Assembly: GCA_002478765.1 (NCBI GenBank)
Contig: DLQO01000045.1
Span: 1-64,000, forward strand
DNA length: 64,000 nucleotides
Source of the DNA: Flavobacteriales bacterium UBA7430
GTDB taxonomy: Bacteria; Bacteroidota; Bacteroidia; Flavobacteriales; UBA7430
Direction of reading: 5' to 3'
Shown: piece after piece, positions 24,480 to 34,791 of the stretch
Layout of the letters: each line of letters opens with the position of its first letter
How positions within the stretch are numbered: position 1 is the first letter of the stretch
Made by a program: the position numbers and the translations under genes
The notes under the pieces: model-generated
Told to the model about the DNA's origin: nothing
Databases searched by the model: none
What the model saw: the letters and a program-made list of their open reading frames with translations, nothing else

Positions 24480-26372
24480 TTATAAATAAAAGTTAATATT
24501 AAAGTTAAAATGCCTTCCCGGCATAGGTCTATTTTGAACCATTTGATAATTTGCATCCCATAAGTTATTCACCTGAAAACCTATATTAATGGGTTCGCCT
24601 TGCATTTCATAGGAATATTTAATTCCAACATTTGCGAGTGAATAAGGGTCTAGATAACTTTTGTGGTCTACCGAAGTGTACCTTACAGACTCAAAGTGAT
24701 GCTGGTAATGCCATGTAATCTTTTCTACTTCCATAGAAATCCTCTGATTGGTTTGAAAAACAGGTATGTACATTAACTGTCTCGATCCGATCATTTCAGT
24801 ATTTAGATCCTTGACCATTTGGTAAGATGAGGTTGTTTCATAAGTAAAAACACACCATGAATTATGGAATTCGTAAAGCCCTTCCAATTCAAATCCTATC
24901 TGTTCAACCAAAGATTTATTTTCAGGAACCCAATAACTTTCAACAGCACTTGGCAACCAGATGATCCAGTTTTTTATTTTACCATAATACATAGACATCC
25001 CCATTCGTTTTTTAACATGCGTATTTGACTTCTCATACACGAGTCTCAGGTTACTCATCCATCCAACCTCTTCGAGCAAGTTTGGATTTCCCCCTGGATC
25101 CCAAAATCTATCGTTGTATGAAGGGCGTTTGTATGATCGATAACTTCCACAAGCAAGCAAAATATTCGGGTTCAATTTGAGTTGAAATGAAATACTTGGT
25201 AAAAAAGGACTCAACTCATTATCTACGATTTCTTGTCTTGCTCCTGAAACGATCAAAACATTATCACTCAAATGTTTGTTGTGGTTTAGACCTAAAGTAA
25301 ATCGAGTTTCGCTACCACGTAAATCATTGATATTAGTACTAGTGACTGAATCTAACTGCATACTACTCTCAAGTCTCAAAATCTCTTTACCCTTAAGATC
25401 CCACCTGAAATCTTGGCTGATTTTGTATCGATGAGTTGTGTGATTTGAAAACACGTTTTTTAACGAATCCTCGTAAGACAAATCAGAATGATGGTAAGAG
25501 ACATTAGCATTCCACTCAAATTTCTCTTTTTGATGATTCACATGAAAAAGTAAAATGTTCGACTCATCTTCTTGTTCGGCTGTTGATTGTGCCTCAGAAA
25601 TAGAAGGGGCTAATTCTCTAAAAGTTCCCTGATGCCAGTACCGTATGTCAGCACTCCAATACCTATTGAAACGTTTTACATAAGATGTTTGAAATCCTTT
25701 ACTTGAAAATGAAGCATGTTCTAAATCTCTTTTTTCACCATTTAAGTAAGGATCATTGAAAGAATAATCGTTTTCTGCATGATGCAAGTAAAAACGGATG
25801 TCAAAAGCGTTTTTGGCATCTGAAACTTGTGATGATAGACCGTACATTTGTTTACCAAAACTACCGACAGAAAAGTTAAGTTGTGTATTGTAAGCTTGAT
25901 TAAACCGATATTTATTACGCAAGTGAATAGATCCGCCAAGTGCACCTTCACCAAGTAAAGAACTCAAGCCTCCTGACTGCACCTTCAGTTCATCAACAAA
26001 TAATGCAGGTATTAGTGTAAGATCTTGTTGGCCTGTAGTCGCTAAATTTAAGATAACTCCATTCCAAGAAATCTGGGTATGTGAAGCACCAGCACCTCTG
26101 AATGAGGCGCTTGACAAGCCTCCTACTCCGTATGAACGGATGCGAACATGTGATTTGTTCGATAACAATGAAGCTATGTCCGTAAGACGATTATCTCGTA
26201 GCGAAGTTCCTAAATCAAGTACAGAAGAACCCACAGCCCATAGAGATAGCTTATCGTCAGACAAGACAATTTCTTTGAGTACAGGAATATTGGTATTCAA
26301 TAAAGAATCCTTTTCCTGAGCAAACAAAGAGATCGTTAACAAACTAAATCCCATGAATAAGTTCGTATTCAT
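24480..26372 (-). CDS. btuB: TonB-dependent receptor, BtuB-like
   Basis: This 630-residue outer-membrane receptor has a signal peptide (MNTNLFMGFSLLTISLFA), a plug domain with the family pattern RSYGVGGLSSASFRGAGASHTQISWNG (split here over residues about 77-104), LQSGG-like VQSGGLSSLLGEGALGGSI, and a C-terminal barrel ending in aromatic FNINFYL. It would import cobalamin using TonB energy. Assignment to B12 rests on the cobalamin riboswitch directly upstream and btuFCD downstream. It is first in a seven-gene operon. Confidence 0.88.
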   Translation of the reverse strand: MNTNLFMGFSLLTISLFAQEKDSLLNTNIPVLKEIVLSDDKLSLWAVGSSVLDLGTSLRDNRLTDIASLLSNKSHVRIRSYGVGGLSSASFRGAGASHTQISWNGVILNLATTGQQDLTLIPALFVDELKVQSGGLSSLLGEGALGGSIHLRNKYRFNQAYNTQLNFSVGSFGKQMYGLSSQVSDAKNAFDIRFYLHHAENDYSFNDPYLNGEKRDLEHASFSSKGFQTSYVKRFNRYWSADIRYWHQGTFRELAPSISEAQSTAEQEDESNILLFHVNHQKEKFEWNANVSYHHSDLSYEDSLKNVFSNHTTHRYKISQDFRWDLKGKEILRLESSMQLDSVTSTNINDLRGSETRFTLGLNHNKHLSDNVLIVSGARQEIVDNELSPFLPSISFQLKLNPNILLACGSYRSYKRPSYNDRFWDPGGNPNLLEEVGWMSNLRLVYEKSNTHVKKRMGMSMYYGKIKNWIIWLPSAVESYWVPENKSLVEQIGFELEGLYEFHNSWCVFTYETTSSYQMVKDLNTEMIGSRQLMYIPVFQTNQRISMEVEKITWHYQHHFESVRYTSVDHKSYLDPYSLANVGIKYSYEMQGEPINIGFQVNNLWDANYQMVQNRPMPGRHFNFNINFYL

Positions 26373-26454
26373 AATTTTGTTTTACACAAGTAAAAAAAAG
26401 CATAGAAATGCGCGAGCGTTTCACATCACCTTTTCACCGAAAGTTGTGAGTATA

Positions 26455-26620
26455 TTTTCTTAGGCAGGTCTTCTGACTTACTCTACCTTGCCGGTCTTCC
26501 CATTAATTAAAACAGTGACCACTAGAATTGACAAGGCTGCTACAGAGCTTACAGCTGCGGGAACAGTCTGGGAGTCTCACCCAATTCCCTTTTAAGGCTC
26601 CACCGGAAAGGTTTCACCAC
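26455..26620 (-). promoter_or_regulatory. Cobalamin riboswitch
   Basis: The minus strand shows the B12-element order: CCGGTGG near 26605, AAAAGGGAA, then GGGTGAGACTCCC, CTGTTCCCGCAGCTGTAAG (the B12-box region), GTGGTCACTG, GGGAAGACCGGCAAGG, and AGTCAGAAGACCTGCC near 26461-26477. It lies 80-250 bp before the BtuB-like start. B12 binding should turn the operon off. A small hairpin GCAT-TTCT-ATGC followed by seven T at about 26393-26412 could be a weak terminator downstream, or translation may be controlled. Confidence 0.93.
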
Positions 26621-26704
26621 CAAAGTTTGTAAAGATAAGTTAAATATATGGGGCGACCACCAAAGTAGCTACATAAGAGTGAAAAGCAATCGATTCAGGA
26701 AAAG

Positions 26705-27448
26705 TTACTTGGAGCGAAATTCAGATAAAACAATAGCTGTAGCTGTAGCTACGTTCAAAGAGTCGATACTTGAATTTGAAAAATTTGGTATCGTAATGTT
26801 TTGGTTTACAATCTGATTAATTTCATTTGAAATACCATGAGACTCACTTCCCATAACTAAAATAGATTTCTTACGGAATTTAGATGTATACAGAGAGTCT
26901 CCATTTAAGTCACAAGCATAAATCTGATGCGTTTTGAGCTCTGACAACATCAATGCTAAATCTCCATAATGCAATTGAACACGATCAATAGACCCCATTG
27001 CAGATTGTACAGTTTTAGGATTGTATTGCTCTACAGAGTCCGTACTACACAAAATATGTTTAACACCAAACCAATCGGCTAAACGAATAATCGTCCCAAG
27101 ATTACCTGGATCTTTAACAGAATCAAGAGCCAACAACAAAGCCTCAGACTTGACCTCAGAAAAGGATGCTTTTTCATTCTGCTTCAATACCAATAAAACC
27201 TCATTGGGTGTTTTTAATGTGGACACCTGCTCCAAATCTTTTTCACTAAGCTCGAAACAGTTCTCGTTATTTAAATATTCAGGGTGATCATTAAACCAAT
27301 TCGAAGTCGCATACAAAGCAAACCAAGGTGATGCCTTTAGCATTTCCTCCACAATCTTCTTTCCTTCAACAACATATAGACCACTTTTTAATCGCTCTTT
27401 TTTGCGTTGAAGGCTTCTCAAATTTTTGATCTGACTTTTACTTAACAT
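26705..27448 (-). CDS. TrmH/SpoU family RNA 2'-O-methyltransferase
   Basis: This 247-residue SPOUT methyltransferase has an N-terminal substrate-binding domain and a C-terminal knotted domain with the three SpoU motifs: LDSVKDPGNLGTIIRLADWFG near 110, LVMGSESHGIS near 193, and IPNFSNSSIDSLNVATATAIVLSEF near 218. It methylates a ribose in 23S rRNA or tRNA; the target is not known. It is divergent from the TamL gene, a pairing common in Bacteroidota. Confidence 0.88.
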   Translation of the reverse strand: MLSKSQIKNLRSLQRKKERLKSGLYVVEGKKIVEEMLKASPWFALYATSNWFNDHPEYLNNENCFELSEKDLEQVSTLKTPNEVLLVLKQNEKASFSEVKSEALLLALDSVKDPGNLGTIIRLADWFGVKHILCSTDSVEQYNPKTVQSAMGSIDRVQLHYGDLALMLSELKTHQIYACDLNGDSLYTSKFRKKSILVMGSESHGISNEINQIVNQNITIPNFSNSSIDSLNVATATAIVLSEFRSK

Positions 27449-27637
27449 GTTTACAAAGATTAAAAAAAGAAATCAAGCACCATAGCAGCAGACACGATTT
27501 TGACTTTAAAACCGAATCCATTTAAAATCAATCCACTTTGAATTGAAAAACATTTCACAAGCACACAACCTAATTCAATAACCTCAAAAGCATACAAACT
27601 TTCAATTAATAACGTACAACTTTCCACAAGACATTAC

Positions 27638-27645
27638 TACATTTG
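27638..27645 (+). promoter_or_regulatory. Promoter -7 element of tamL
   Basis: TACATTTG matches TAnnTTTG and lies only 13 bp before the TTG start, which follows GAGGA at 27653-27657. The leader must be very short. The location supports the TTG start. Confidence 0.55.
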
Positions 27646-27658
27646 TAAAAAAAGAGGA

Positions 27659-29968
27659 TTGAATTCAAGGCTGAACATAAAATTAACATCCATTGCCATA
27701 TGTATTGCAATTTATTTTAGCAATTGTAGTACCAGCAAGCATTTGGAGGGCAATCGACATCTACTAACCAAAAATACGGTTACCGTTGATGGTCAAAAAG
27801 TTAAGAATAAGGAGGTGTTTGCGCTAATCAAACAAAAACCCAACAAAAAAATACTGGGTTTCATTCCTTTGTATCTTAACATTTACAATCTATCATCTCC
27901 TCAAAACAAAAATCATTATTTCAAAAAAATCGGAGAATCTCCGGTAATCTTGAACCAAAGTCTACTCAATAAGTCGACATCTCAAATCAACCTTTACTAC
28001 AAGAATAATGGCTTTTTTGATGTAAAAACTACTACAGAAATTCATAAAAAAAAGCACAAAGCAAAGGTTAACTACAAGGTTAAACCAGGAAATGCATACA
28101 TCATAAGCGGGGTTTCTGTAAACCAAAAAGAAACACCGCTTTTAAATTCTAAAATAGAACGACTGTTAGCGCAAAGTAATTTGACAACAGGAAAAAGCTA
28201 TCAGTTTGAAATCTTAGAAAAAGAACGACTACGCATAGCCACAAAACTTCAAGAACAAGGATACTATCAATTTAACAAGGAGTTCATTCATTTTATAGCG
28301 GATACAAATCAAACAAAAAAAGAGGTTCATTTAGAATTGGTTGTCAATCCTGTTGAGAAAAATAAAAATAACATCATTTCAAATGAAAATCATAAAATTG
28401 GTTTGATAAACTCAGTCTTGGTCGTTATCAACTCGATTGAAACAGAAACCAATACAGACACCACAGTCGTAAACGGAATTCAATTTATCCACAGCCATTC
28501 TTCTCCACCTTACAATTTAAACAGACTCGCAGAAAAAATTCTAATCAAACCTGGAGATCTTTTCAACAAAGAAACAATAGACCGTAGTTATTTAGGATTA
28601 TCAGAGCTCAAAAACTTCAAAAAAATCACTTTTGAATTCCCTATAGTTCGCGCAAATAAAGGCCAAGATCTTCTGAACGTCCATATAAACTTAATTCCCG
28701 GAAAAAAGATAGCTTATACCGTTGAACTAGAAGCCAGTACAAACCCCGAACTGAAAGAAGGTCTCTCTGGGTCTGCATCAATAAGTCACTACAATATATT
28801 TAAAGGTGCCGAACACCTACAACTCACCTACAAAGGTTCTAAAAACATCAATTTAAATGATGCAAGTAGAATCGTTGACATCAAGGAAAATAGATTGGCT
28901 GTGAGCCTAAGTATACCCAGCCTGTTAAGCCCCTTAAAGCGAAACAGAAACCACTTCAAAAACTCAAGAACAAAGACCATTTTATCGGCATCTATTTCAG
29001 AACAAAAAAGACCAGAATTCACTAGAAATAGCATTTCTGGGAACCTTACCTACCAATGGAATACAAAACAAAACAAAGAACACAAACTTGCTCTTTTTAA
29101 CTTAAGCTATGTTGATTTTCAAGGAGAGTCTGCCAATCTTGACAATATTTCAGAATATCTAATAGCCAAAGATTATTCAAGTCACTTAATCCCGACCAGT
29201 TCATATACGCTTAGCATCAACAATCAGGATGTGAATAAATTGAAAAATCACAGTTTCTTGAGGTTTCACATTGAATCCTCGGGAAGTGTCTTAAGAGAAC
29301 TAGCAAGTGCTTTAGAATTCGAGACGCTAGATGACCAAAATGGAAATACGATACTCCAAGATGATGGCAGCCCTACATATACAATCCGCCTGGGTGACAA
29401 GGAAAATATATTTACACAGTACATCAAAACAAGTTTAGACTACAGGTACTACTGGAAAATTGATGATAAAAACACCTTAGCTGCAAGGGCTATGGGGGGA
29501 GTTATTTACGCCTATGGAAACACCAAACAAGCCCCGTTTCAAAAAAAGTTCATTGCGGGCGGAGCAAATGACCTAAGAGGCTGGCAAGCCTTCAAAAAAC
29601 CCACCGGTAATTTATCGGAAAACTCAGACACACTTTACACAGGAGGGGTTAAAATTTTGGCTAGTTTAGAATACAGATTCAATCTTATTAAGAAGTTAAA
29701 AGGTGCTGTGTTTATGGATGCAGGAAATATATGGGAAATCAAAACGAACAACAACAAATACCAATCTGCTAATTTTGATAGGAATGAATTTTTAAATCAA
29801 ATCGCAATTGATGTGGGCTTTGGCTTTCGCTATGACTTCAAGTATTTTGTATTGCGAACCGATCTTGGCTTCCCTATTAGAGAGCCATCAGCCGGTAATT
29901 TTGGAGACTGGAAATCAGTAAATATAAACAACTCTCAACTAAACATTGGCTTAGGATATCCTTTCTAA
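27659..29968 (+). CDS. BamA/TamA-family outer-membrane lipoprotein (TamL-like)
   Basis: This 769-residue protein has a lipoprotein signal (IAICIAIYFSNC, Cys about 24), POTRA-like domains to about 390 and a 16-strand barrel carrying the Omp85 hallmark GGANDLRGW near 640. In Bacteroidota, lipidated TamA relatives (TamL) work with TamB in outer-membrane biogenesis. It appears to start at TTG (27659-27661) preceded by GAGGA; no ATG gives the complete signal peptide. The residues before the Cys include a hydrophobic stretch typical of lipoproteins. Confidence 0.85.
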   Translation: MNSRLNIKLTSIAICIAIYFSNCSTSKHLEGNRHLLTKNTVTVDGQKVKNKEVFALIKQKPNKKILGFIPLYLNIYNLSSPQNKNHYFKKIGESPVILNQSLLNKSTSQINLYYKNNGFFDVKTTTEIHKKKHKAKVNYKVKPGNAYIISGVSVNQKETPLLNSKIERLLAQSNLTTGKSYQFEILEKERLRIATKLQEQGYYQFNKEFIHFIADTNQTKKEVHLELVVNPVEKNKNNIISNENHKIGLINSVLVVINSIETETNTDTTVVNGIQFIHSHSSPPYNLNRLAEKILIKPGDLFNKETIDRSYLGLSELKNFKKITFEFPIVRANKGQDLLNVHINLIPGKKIAYTVELEASTNPELKEGLSGSASISHYNIFKGAEHLQLTYKGSKNINLNDASRIVDIKENRLAVSLSIPSLLSPLKRNRNHFKNSRTKTILSASISEQKRPEFTRNSISGNLTYQWNTKQNKEHKLALFNLSYVDFQGESANLDNISEYLIAKDYSSHLIPTSSYTLSINNQDVNKLKNHSFLRFHIESSGSVLRELASALEFETLDDQNGNTILQDDGSPTYTIRLGDKENIFTQYIKTSLDYRYYWKIDDKNTLAARAMGGVIYAYGNTKQAPFQKKFIAGGANDLRGWQAFKKPTGNLSENSDTLYTGGVKILASLEYRFNLIKKLKGAVFMDAGNIWEIKTNNNKYQSANFDRNEFLNQIAIDVGFGFRYDFKYFVLRTDLGFPIREPSAGNFGDWKSVNINNSQLNIGLGYPF

Positions 29969-29994
29969 AAACTTTATCCTGATGAATAAATGTT

Positions 29995-30002
29995 TAGATT
30001 TG
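29995..30002 (+). promoter_or_regulatory. Promoter -7 element of the aldolase gene
   Basis: TAGATTTG matches TAnnTTTG. Transcription would begin near 30006-30009, after the ATG at 29982 and before the ATG at 30030, so it argues for the downstream start. Confidence 0.5.
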
Positions 30003-30029
30003 CAACGTAATCTTACAAATGAAAAAGAA

Positions 30030-31100
30030 ATGAACAAACAATTTAGTGCAGGTGTTGCTCACGGCGACGAAATTCAAAGAATTTTTCAGTATGCCAAACA
30101 AAATAATTTTGCCCTCCCTGCAGTAAATGTTTCTTCCAACTCCACTGTAAATGCGGTTATCGAATCTGCTGTAGAAGTAAATGCTCCGGTGATTGTACAA
30201 TTTTCTCGTGGAGGTGGTCAATTTTATTCTGGAATGTCTCTCAGTAACGAAGATGAACAGTCCGCAATTAATGGGTGTATCTCGGGAGCTATTCATGTAC
30301 ACCAAATGGCCGAACTCTACGGCGCAACGGTTATACTTCATACAGATCATTGCCAAAAATCTTGGCTACCCTGGATTGATGGATTAATTGAAGCAGGTGA
30401 AAAGTACTATAAGCTTCATGGAAAGCCTCTTTACTCTTCTCACATGATTGACCTTTCTGCAGAACCCATCAATGAAAATATTGATATCTGTAAAAAGTAT
30501 CTCAAAAGAATGAGTAAAATTGGAATGACTCTTGAAATTGAATTGGGAGTTACCGGTGGTGAAGAAGACGGCATCGACAACAGCGAAGTAGATAATGCAG
30601 ACTTATACACCCAGCCTGATGAAGTTGCTTTTGCCTATGAAGAATTAAAGAAAATATCAGACCGATTTACCATAGCAGCCTCATTTGGTAATGTTCACGG
30701 GGTATACAAACCTGGTAATGTTCAGCTTACGCCAATAATTTTGAAGAATTCTCAAGATTTTATCAGTGAAAAATTCAAAACTCTTGACAAAAAACCAGTA
30801 GATTTCGTGTTTCATGGAGGTTCTGGCTCTTCATTAGAAGAAATTAGAGAGGCTATATCGTACGGCGTTATCAAAATGAATATCGATACAGATATTCAGT
30901 ATGCTTTTACCGAGGGTGTACGAGACTACATCTTGGATAAAAAAGATTATATCATGTCTCAAATTGGCAACCCTGACAGTCAGGATGAACCCAACAAAAA
31001 ACATTACGATCCGCGTAAATATATTCGTGCTGGAGAACTTACGCTAAAGACTCGTTTAAAACGGTCTTTTGAAGACTTAAATAACATAAACACATTATAA
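30030..31100 (+). CDS. fbaA: Class II fructose-bisphosphate aldolase
   Basis: This 356-residue zinc aldolase of glycolysis and gluconeogenesis aligns by eye with E. coli FbaA: NNFALPAVNV near residue 23, HTDHC (zinc His and catalytic Asp) near 108-112, the ELGVTGGEEDG segment near 170, FGNVHGVY near 215 and VFHGGSGSS near 255. I chose ATG 30030 over 29982 because FbaA homologues start there and the predicted promoter falls between the two. It is followed by accD 9 bp downstream, so the two may share a transcript. Confidence 0.93.
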   Translation: MNKQFSAGVAHGDEIQRIFQYAKQNNFALPAVNVSSNSTVNAVIESAVEVNAPVIVQFSRGGGQFYSGMSLSNEDEQSAINGCISGAIHVHQMAELYGATVILHTDHCQKSWLPWIDGLIEAGEKYYKLHGKPLYSSHMIDLSAEPINENIDICKKYLKRMSKIGMTLEIELGVTGGEEDGIDNSEVDNADLYTQPDEVAFAYEELKKISDRFTIAASFGNVHGVYKPGNVQLTPIILKNSQDFISEKFKTLDKKPVDFVFHGGSGSSLEEIREAISYGVIKMNIDTDIQYAFTEGVRDYILDKKDYIMSQIGNPDSQDEPNKKHYDPRKYIRAGELTLKTRLKRSFEDLNNINTL

Positions 31101-31109
31101 ATCAGTAAT

Positions 31110-31964
31110 ATGGTTTGGTTTAAACGTAAAGACAAAAAAGTTGTCACAGAGACTAAAGACAAAAAGGAAATTCCTGAAGGCCTATGGTACAAATGCCCTA
31201 AATGTAAAGTAGTGGTCTCCACAGACGAGCACCAAGAGAACACATGGGTATGTCACAATTGCAATCATCATGAGCGCGTTAACTCAAATGAATATTTCAA
31301 AATTCTATTTGACAACAACGAATTCAATGAACTTGATGCCAACATGACATCGGGTGACCCTTTAAATTTTGAGGATACCAAAAAATATACAGATCGACTT
31401 AAGGCAACCAAAAAGAAAACAGGAATCAACGATGCCGTTACCACTGCTTATGGAAAACTAAACGGTATGGATATCACAATTGCCTGTATGAACTTCAACT
31501 TTATTGGAGGATCAATGGGTTCCGTTGTAGGTGAAAAAATTGCTCGTGCCATCAAACACTCTATTGATAAAGAAATCCCTTTTATGATGATTTCTAAGTC
31601 AGGTGGAGCGCGAATGATGGAAGCTGCTTTCTCGCTCATGCAAATGGCTAAGACATCCGCAAGGTTATCACAGTTATCGGAAAAGGGCATCCCTTACATT
31701 TCAATGCTAACAGACCCAACAACAGGAGGTATTACGGCTTCTTTTGCAATGCTTGGAGATATAAACATTGCTGAACCAGGAGCATTAATAGGTTTTGCAG
31801 GCCCAAGAGTCGTAAAAGAAACCATCGGAAAAGACTTACCTGAAGGCTTTCAAACCTCTGAATTTGTTAAAGAACATGGATTCTTAGACTTTATAGTAGA
31901 GCGTAAAGATTTGAAAGGAAAAGTAGACCAGTTTCTAAAAATGACTTATTACACTCCTGCATAA
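31110..31964 (+). CDS. accD: Acetyl-CoA carboxylase carboxyltransferase subunit beta
   Basis: This 284-residue AccD has the N-terminal zinc ribbon with C29, C32, C48 and C51 (CPKC and CHNC), and a crotonase-fold carboxyltransferase domain with [20 protein letters not shown] and [17 protein letters not shown]. It transfers CO2 from biotin to acetyl-CoA to make malonyl-CoA, working with AccA. Length is normal. It is 9 bp downstream of the aldolase gene. Confidence 0.95.
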   Translation: MVWFKRKDKKVVTETKDKKEIPEGLWYKCPKCKVVVSTDEHQENTWVCHNCNHHERVNSNEYFKILFDNNEFNELDANMTSGDPLNFEDTKKYTDRLKATKKKTGINDAVTTAYGKLNGMDITIACMNFNFIGGSMGSVVGEKIARAIKHSIDKEIPFMMISKSGGARMMEAAFSLMQMAKTSARLSQLSEKGIPYISMLTDPTTGGITASFAMLGDINIAEPGALIGFAGPRVVKETIGKDLPEGFQTSEFVKEHGFLDFIVERKDLKGKVDQFLKMTYYTPA

Positions 31965-31983
31965 TAAAATCAGAATAAAAGAT

Positions 31984-31991
31984 TATATTTG
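31984..31991 (+). promoter_or_regulatory. Promoter -7 element of rpsO
   Basis: TATATTTG matches TAnnTTTG, 46 bp upstream of the rpsO start codon. Confidence 0.65.
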
Positions 31992-32037
31992 CACCTGAAT
32001 TTTTACATACATAACTAACATTAAAAACAATTTAGGC

Positions 32038-32307
32038 ATGTACCTTACACAAGAAAAAAAACAAGAGTTCTTTAAGACTCACGGTAAAAACGAAAAAGAT
32101 ACCGGTTCTCCAGAAGGACAAATTGCACTTTTCACATTTCGTATTGCTCACCTTACGGAGCACTTAAAAAACAACAAAAAAGACTACGGAACACAGCGTT
32201 CTCTGATAGCTCTAGTTGGTAAACGACGGAAACTACTCAATTACTTGATGAAAATTGACATCACGCGATACAGAAACATCGTTAAAGAACTAGGATTAAG
32301 AAAATAA
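32038..32307 (+). CDS. rpsO: 30S ribosomal protein S15
   Basis: This is a complete 89-residue S15 with the conserved GSPEGQIALFTFRI segment and the RRKLLNYLMKID C-terminal helix that contacts 16S rRNA. The classic rpsO-pnp order is kept, but a terminator and 178 bp separate the two genes here. Confidence 0.97.
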   Translation: MYLTQEKKQEFFKTHGKNEKDTGSPEGQIALFTFRIAHLTEHLKNNKKDYGTQRSLIALVGKRRKLLNYLMKIDITRYRNIVKELGLRK

Positions 32308-32324
32308 TCTTACCGAATACACCC

Positions 32325-32356
32325 AAAAGGCAATCATAAAGTTGCCTTTTTTGGTT
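32325..32356 (+). terminator. Intrinsic terminator of rpsO
   Basis: AAAAGGCAA pairs with TTGCCTTTT across an 8-nt loop, followed by TTGGTTTTTT. Confidence 0.8.
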
Positions 32357-32485
32357 TTTTATAAGGTCGCTTTTAGCAATCAGAAATTTTCAGTAAAATT
32401 TAACCAACTCTTATAAAAACCATAGGCGAAAATCCTTAGAGTAAACCTAAGCCTGATTGTTGAAAGCACTAACAAATATTGTATT

Positions 32486-34624
32486 ATGATCCCACAAGGA
32501 CTTAAACAAACCATCGATTTAGGAGATGGAAGAACAATTGAACTAGAAACAGGTAAATTAGCAAAACAAGCCGATGGTTCTGTAGTTGTACGTATGGGAG
32601 ACACCATGCTACTTGCTACAGTCGTTTCTAGTAAAGATGCTAAAGAAGGTGTTAACTTCCTTCCATTGACGGTTGATTATCGTGAAAAATTTGCTGCCGA
32701 CGGGCGTTACCCTGGTGGATTCTTAAAAAGAGAAGCGCGACCTTCAGACCAAGAAATTTTGGTTATGAGATTGGTTGACCGCGTTTTAAGACCTCTATTC
32801 CCATCTGACTATCACGCAGAAACTCAATTGATGATTCAATTGATGTCCTACGACAAAAACTGCATGCCAGACGCACTAGCCGGTCTTGCTGCCTCAGCTT
32901 GTTTATCTCTTTCTGACATACCATTTGAAGGGCCAATTTCCGAAGTACGAGTAGCTCGTGTAGACGGTAAATTCATTGTAAATCCAAACCCAGAACAACT
33001 AGAAGCAGCTGACATTGACCTTATGGTTGGTGCATCTTTGGATAGTGTTGCAATGGTTGAAGGTGAGATGGACGAAGTTAGTGAGACCGAAATGATTGAA
33101 GCGATCAAAGTAGCTCACGAAGCAATAAAAGTTCAATGTACTGCTCAGCTAGAATTAGCGAAAGCGTTTAAAGTAGGTGCTAAAAGAGAATATTCTCATG
33201 AGGAAGCTGATGACTTAGATCTTCTTGATCAAGTGAAACAAGCTTGCTACGATAAATGTTATGCAGTTGCCAAAAGTGGTAACCCTGACAAACATGCTCG
33301 TAAAGAAGCTTTTGGACAAATAAAAGATACATTCTTAGAGACCTTAAGCGAAGAAGATCGTCAGGAAAAATCATTTTTACTTGGTAAATACATTCACCAG
33401 GTTGAAAAAGATGCTGTACGAGATGCTGTTCTAAACGAAGGAATCCGTTTGGATGGTAGAGCAACTGCAGACATTCGGCCTATATGGAGTGAAATTGACT
33501 ACTTACCAAGTGTTCATGGTTCAGCCATCTTCACTCGTGGAGAAACTCAATCACTTTCTACAGTAACCTTAGGAACTGCTCTAGATGTAAATCGAATTGA
33601 CAATGTGACTTTCCAAGGCTCTGAAAAATTCTATTTACACTACAACTTCCCTCCATTCTCTACAGGAGAAGCCCGACCTATTCGCGGGGTTAGCCGTAGA
33701 GAAATTGGTCATGGTAACCTTGCTCAAAGAGCCCTTAAAGGAATGATCCCTGAAGAGAACCCGTACACCATTCGTATCGTTTCAGAGATTTTAGAATCAA
33801 ACGGTTCTTCGTCTATGGCAACGGTCTGTGCAGGTACTCTTGCTCTAATGGATGCCGGTGTTAAAATGACAAGACCCGTATCAGGTATTGCCATGGGCTT
33901 AATTACTGATGAAGAAACCGGTAAATTCGCAGTCCTTTCGGATATTTTAGGAGATGAAGATCACTTAGGTGATATGGACTTTAAAGTAACCGGTACCGAA
34001 AAAGGTATCACAGCATGTCAGATGGATATTAAAGTAAAAGGATTGTCTTACGACATTCTGACAAAAGCCCTAGAGCAATCAAAAGGCGGAAGAATACACA
34101 TCTTAGGAGAACTTTTGAAAACAATTGACACTCCTAGAGCTGACCTTAAACCTCATGCTCCAAGAATTGAAATCTTACAAGTAGCTAAAGATTGTATTGG
34201 TGGAATCATCGGACCTGGTGGGAAAATCATTCAAAAACTTCAACTTGATACAGATACAACCATCACCATTGAAGAAATCGATGGATATGGAAAAGTTGAA
34301 ATTCTTGGAACAAACAAGGAGGGAATGGATGCTGCGATTGCAAAGATAAAAGAAATTGCATTCATGCCTGCAGTTGGTGAAGAGTATGATGGACGTGTAA
34401 AAAACATCCAAGCTTACGGCGCATTTGTTGAAATAGCTGCTGGTAAAGACGGCTTATTGCACATATCTGAAATCGACCACAAACGTATCAACAATGTTGA
34501 AGACGTTCTTAAGGTAGACGATCCAGTTAAAGTCAAAATTATTGACATCGATGCTAAGACTGGTAAAATGAAATTTTCTAGAAAAGTTTTATTGCCAAAA
34601 CCTGAGGCTAAACCAGCTGAATAA
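32486..34624 (+). CDS. pnp: Polynucleotide phosphorylase
   Basis: This 712-residue PNPase degrades RNA 3' to 5' by phosphorolysis. It has two RNase PH domains ([16 protein letters not shown] near 72 in the first; [14 protein letters not shown] and [19 protein letters not shown] in the second), a KH domain with [13 protein letters not shown] near 572, and an S1 domain with [19 protein letters not shown] near 648. Length and order are standard. A terminator follows the stop at once. Confidence 0.97.
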   Translation: MIPQGLKQTIDLGDGRTIELETGKLAKQADGSVVVRMGDTMLLATVVSSKDAKEGVNFLPLTVDYREKFAADGRYPGGFLKREARPSDQEILVMRLVDRVLRPLFPSDYHAETQLMIQLMSYDKNCMPDALAGLAASACLSLSDIPFEGPISEVRVARVDGKFIVNPNPEQLEAADIDLMVGASLDSVAMVEGEMDEVSETEMIEAIKVAHEAIKVQCTAQLELAKAFKVGAKREYSHEEADDLDLLDQVKQACYDKCYAVAKSGNPDKHARKEAFGQIKDTFLETLSEEDRQEKSFLLGKYIHQVEKDAVRDAVLNEGIRLDGRATADIRPIWSEIDYLPSVHGSAIFTRGETQSLSTVTLGTALDVNRIDNVTFQGSEKFYLHYNFPPFSTGEARPIRGVSRREIGHGNLAQRALKGMIPEENPYTIRIVSEILESNGSSSMATVCAGTLALMDAGVKMTRPVSGIAMGLITDEETGKFAVLSDILGDEDHLGDMDFKVTGTEKGITACQMDIKVKGLSYDILTKALEQSKGGRIHILGELLKTIDTPRADLKPHAPRIEILQVAKDCIGGIIGPGGKIIQKLQLDTDTTITIEEIDGYGKVEILGTNKEGMDAAIAKIKEIAFMPAVGEEYDGRVKNIQAYGAFVEIAAGKDGLLHISEIDHKRINNVEDVLKVDDPVKVKIIDIDAKTGKMKFSRKVLLPKPEAKPAE

Positions 34625-34640
34625 GCTTTAATTAATTACA

Positions 34641-34676
34641 AAAAAATCCCTTCTACAAAACGAAGGGTTTTTTTTT
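34641..34676 (+). terminator. Intrinsic terminator of pnp
   Basis: CCCTTC pairs with GAAGGG, extended by A-runs and T-runs on either side, and is followed by a run of T. Confidence 0.85.
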
Positions 34677-34791
34677 GGTCTCACAAATGTTCGGTTTATG
34701 GGGCTAAGTGGAAATAAAATAAAATAATTGTAACCTTTACAAGCAGTCATACGTATATAGTAAGTATCCAAAATAACTAAAACTTTCATTC

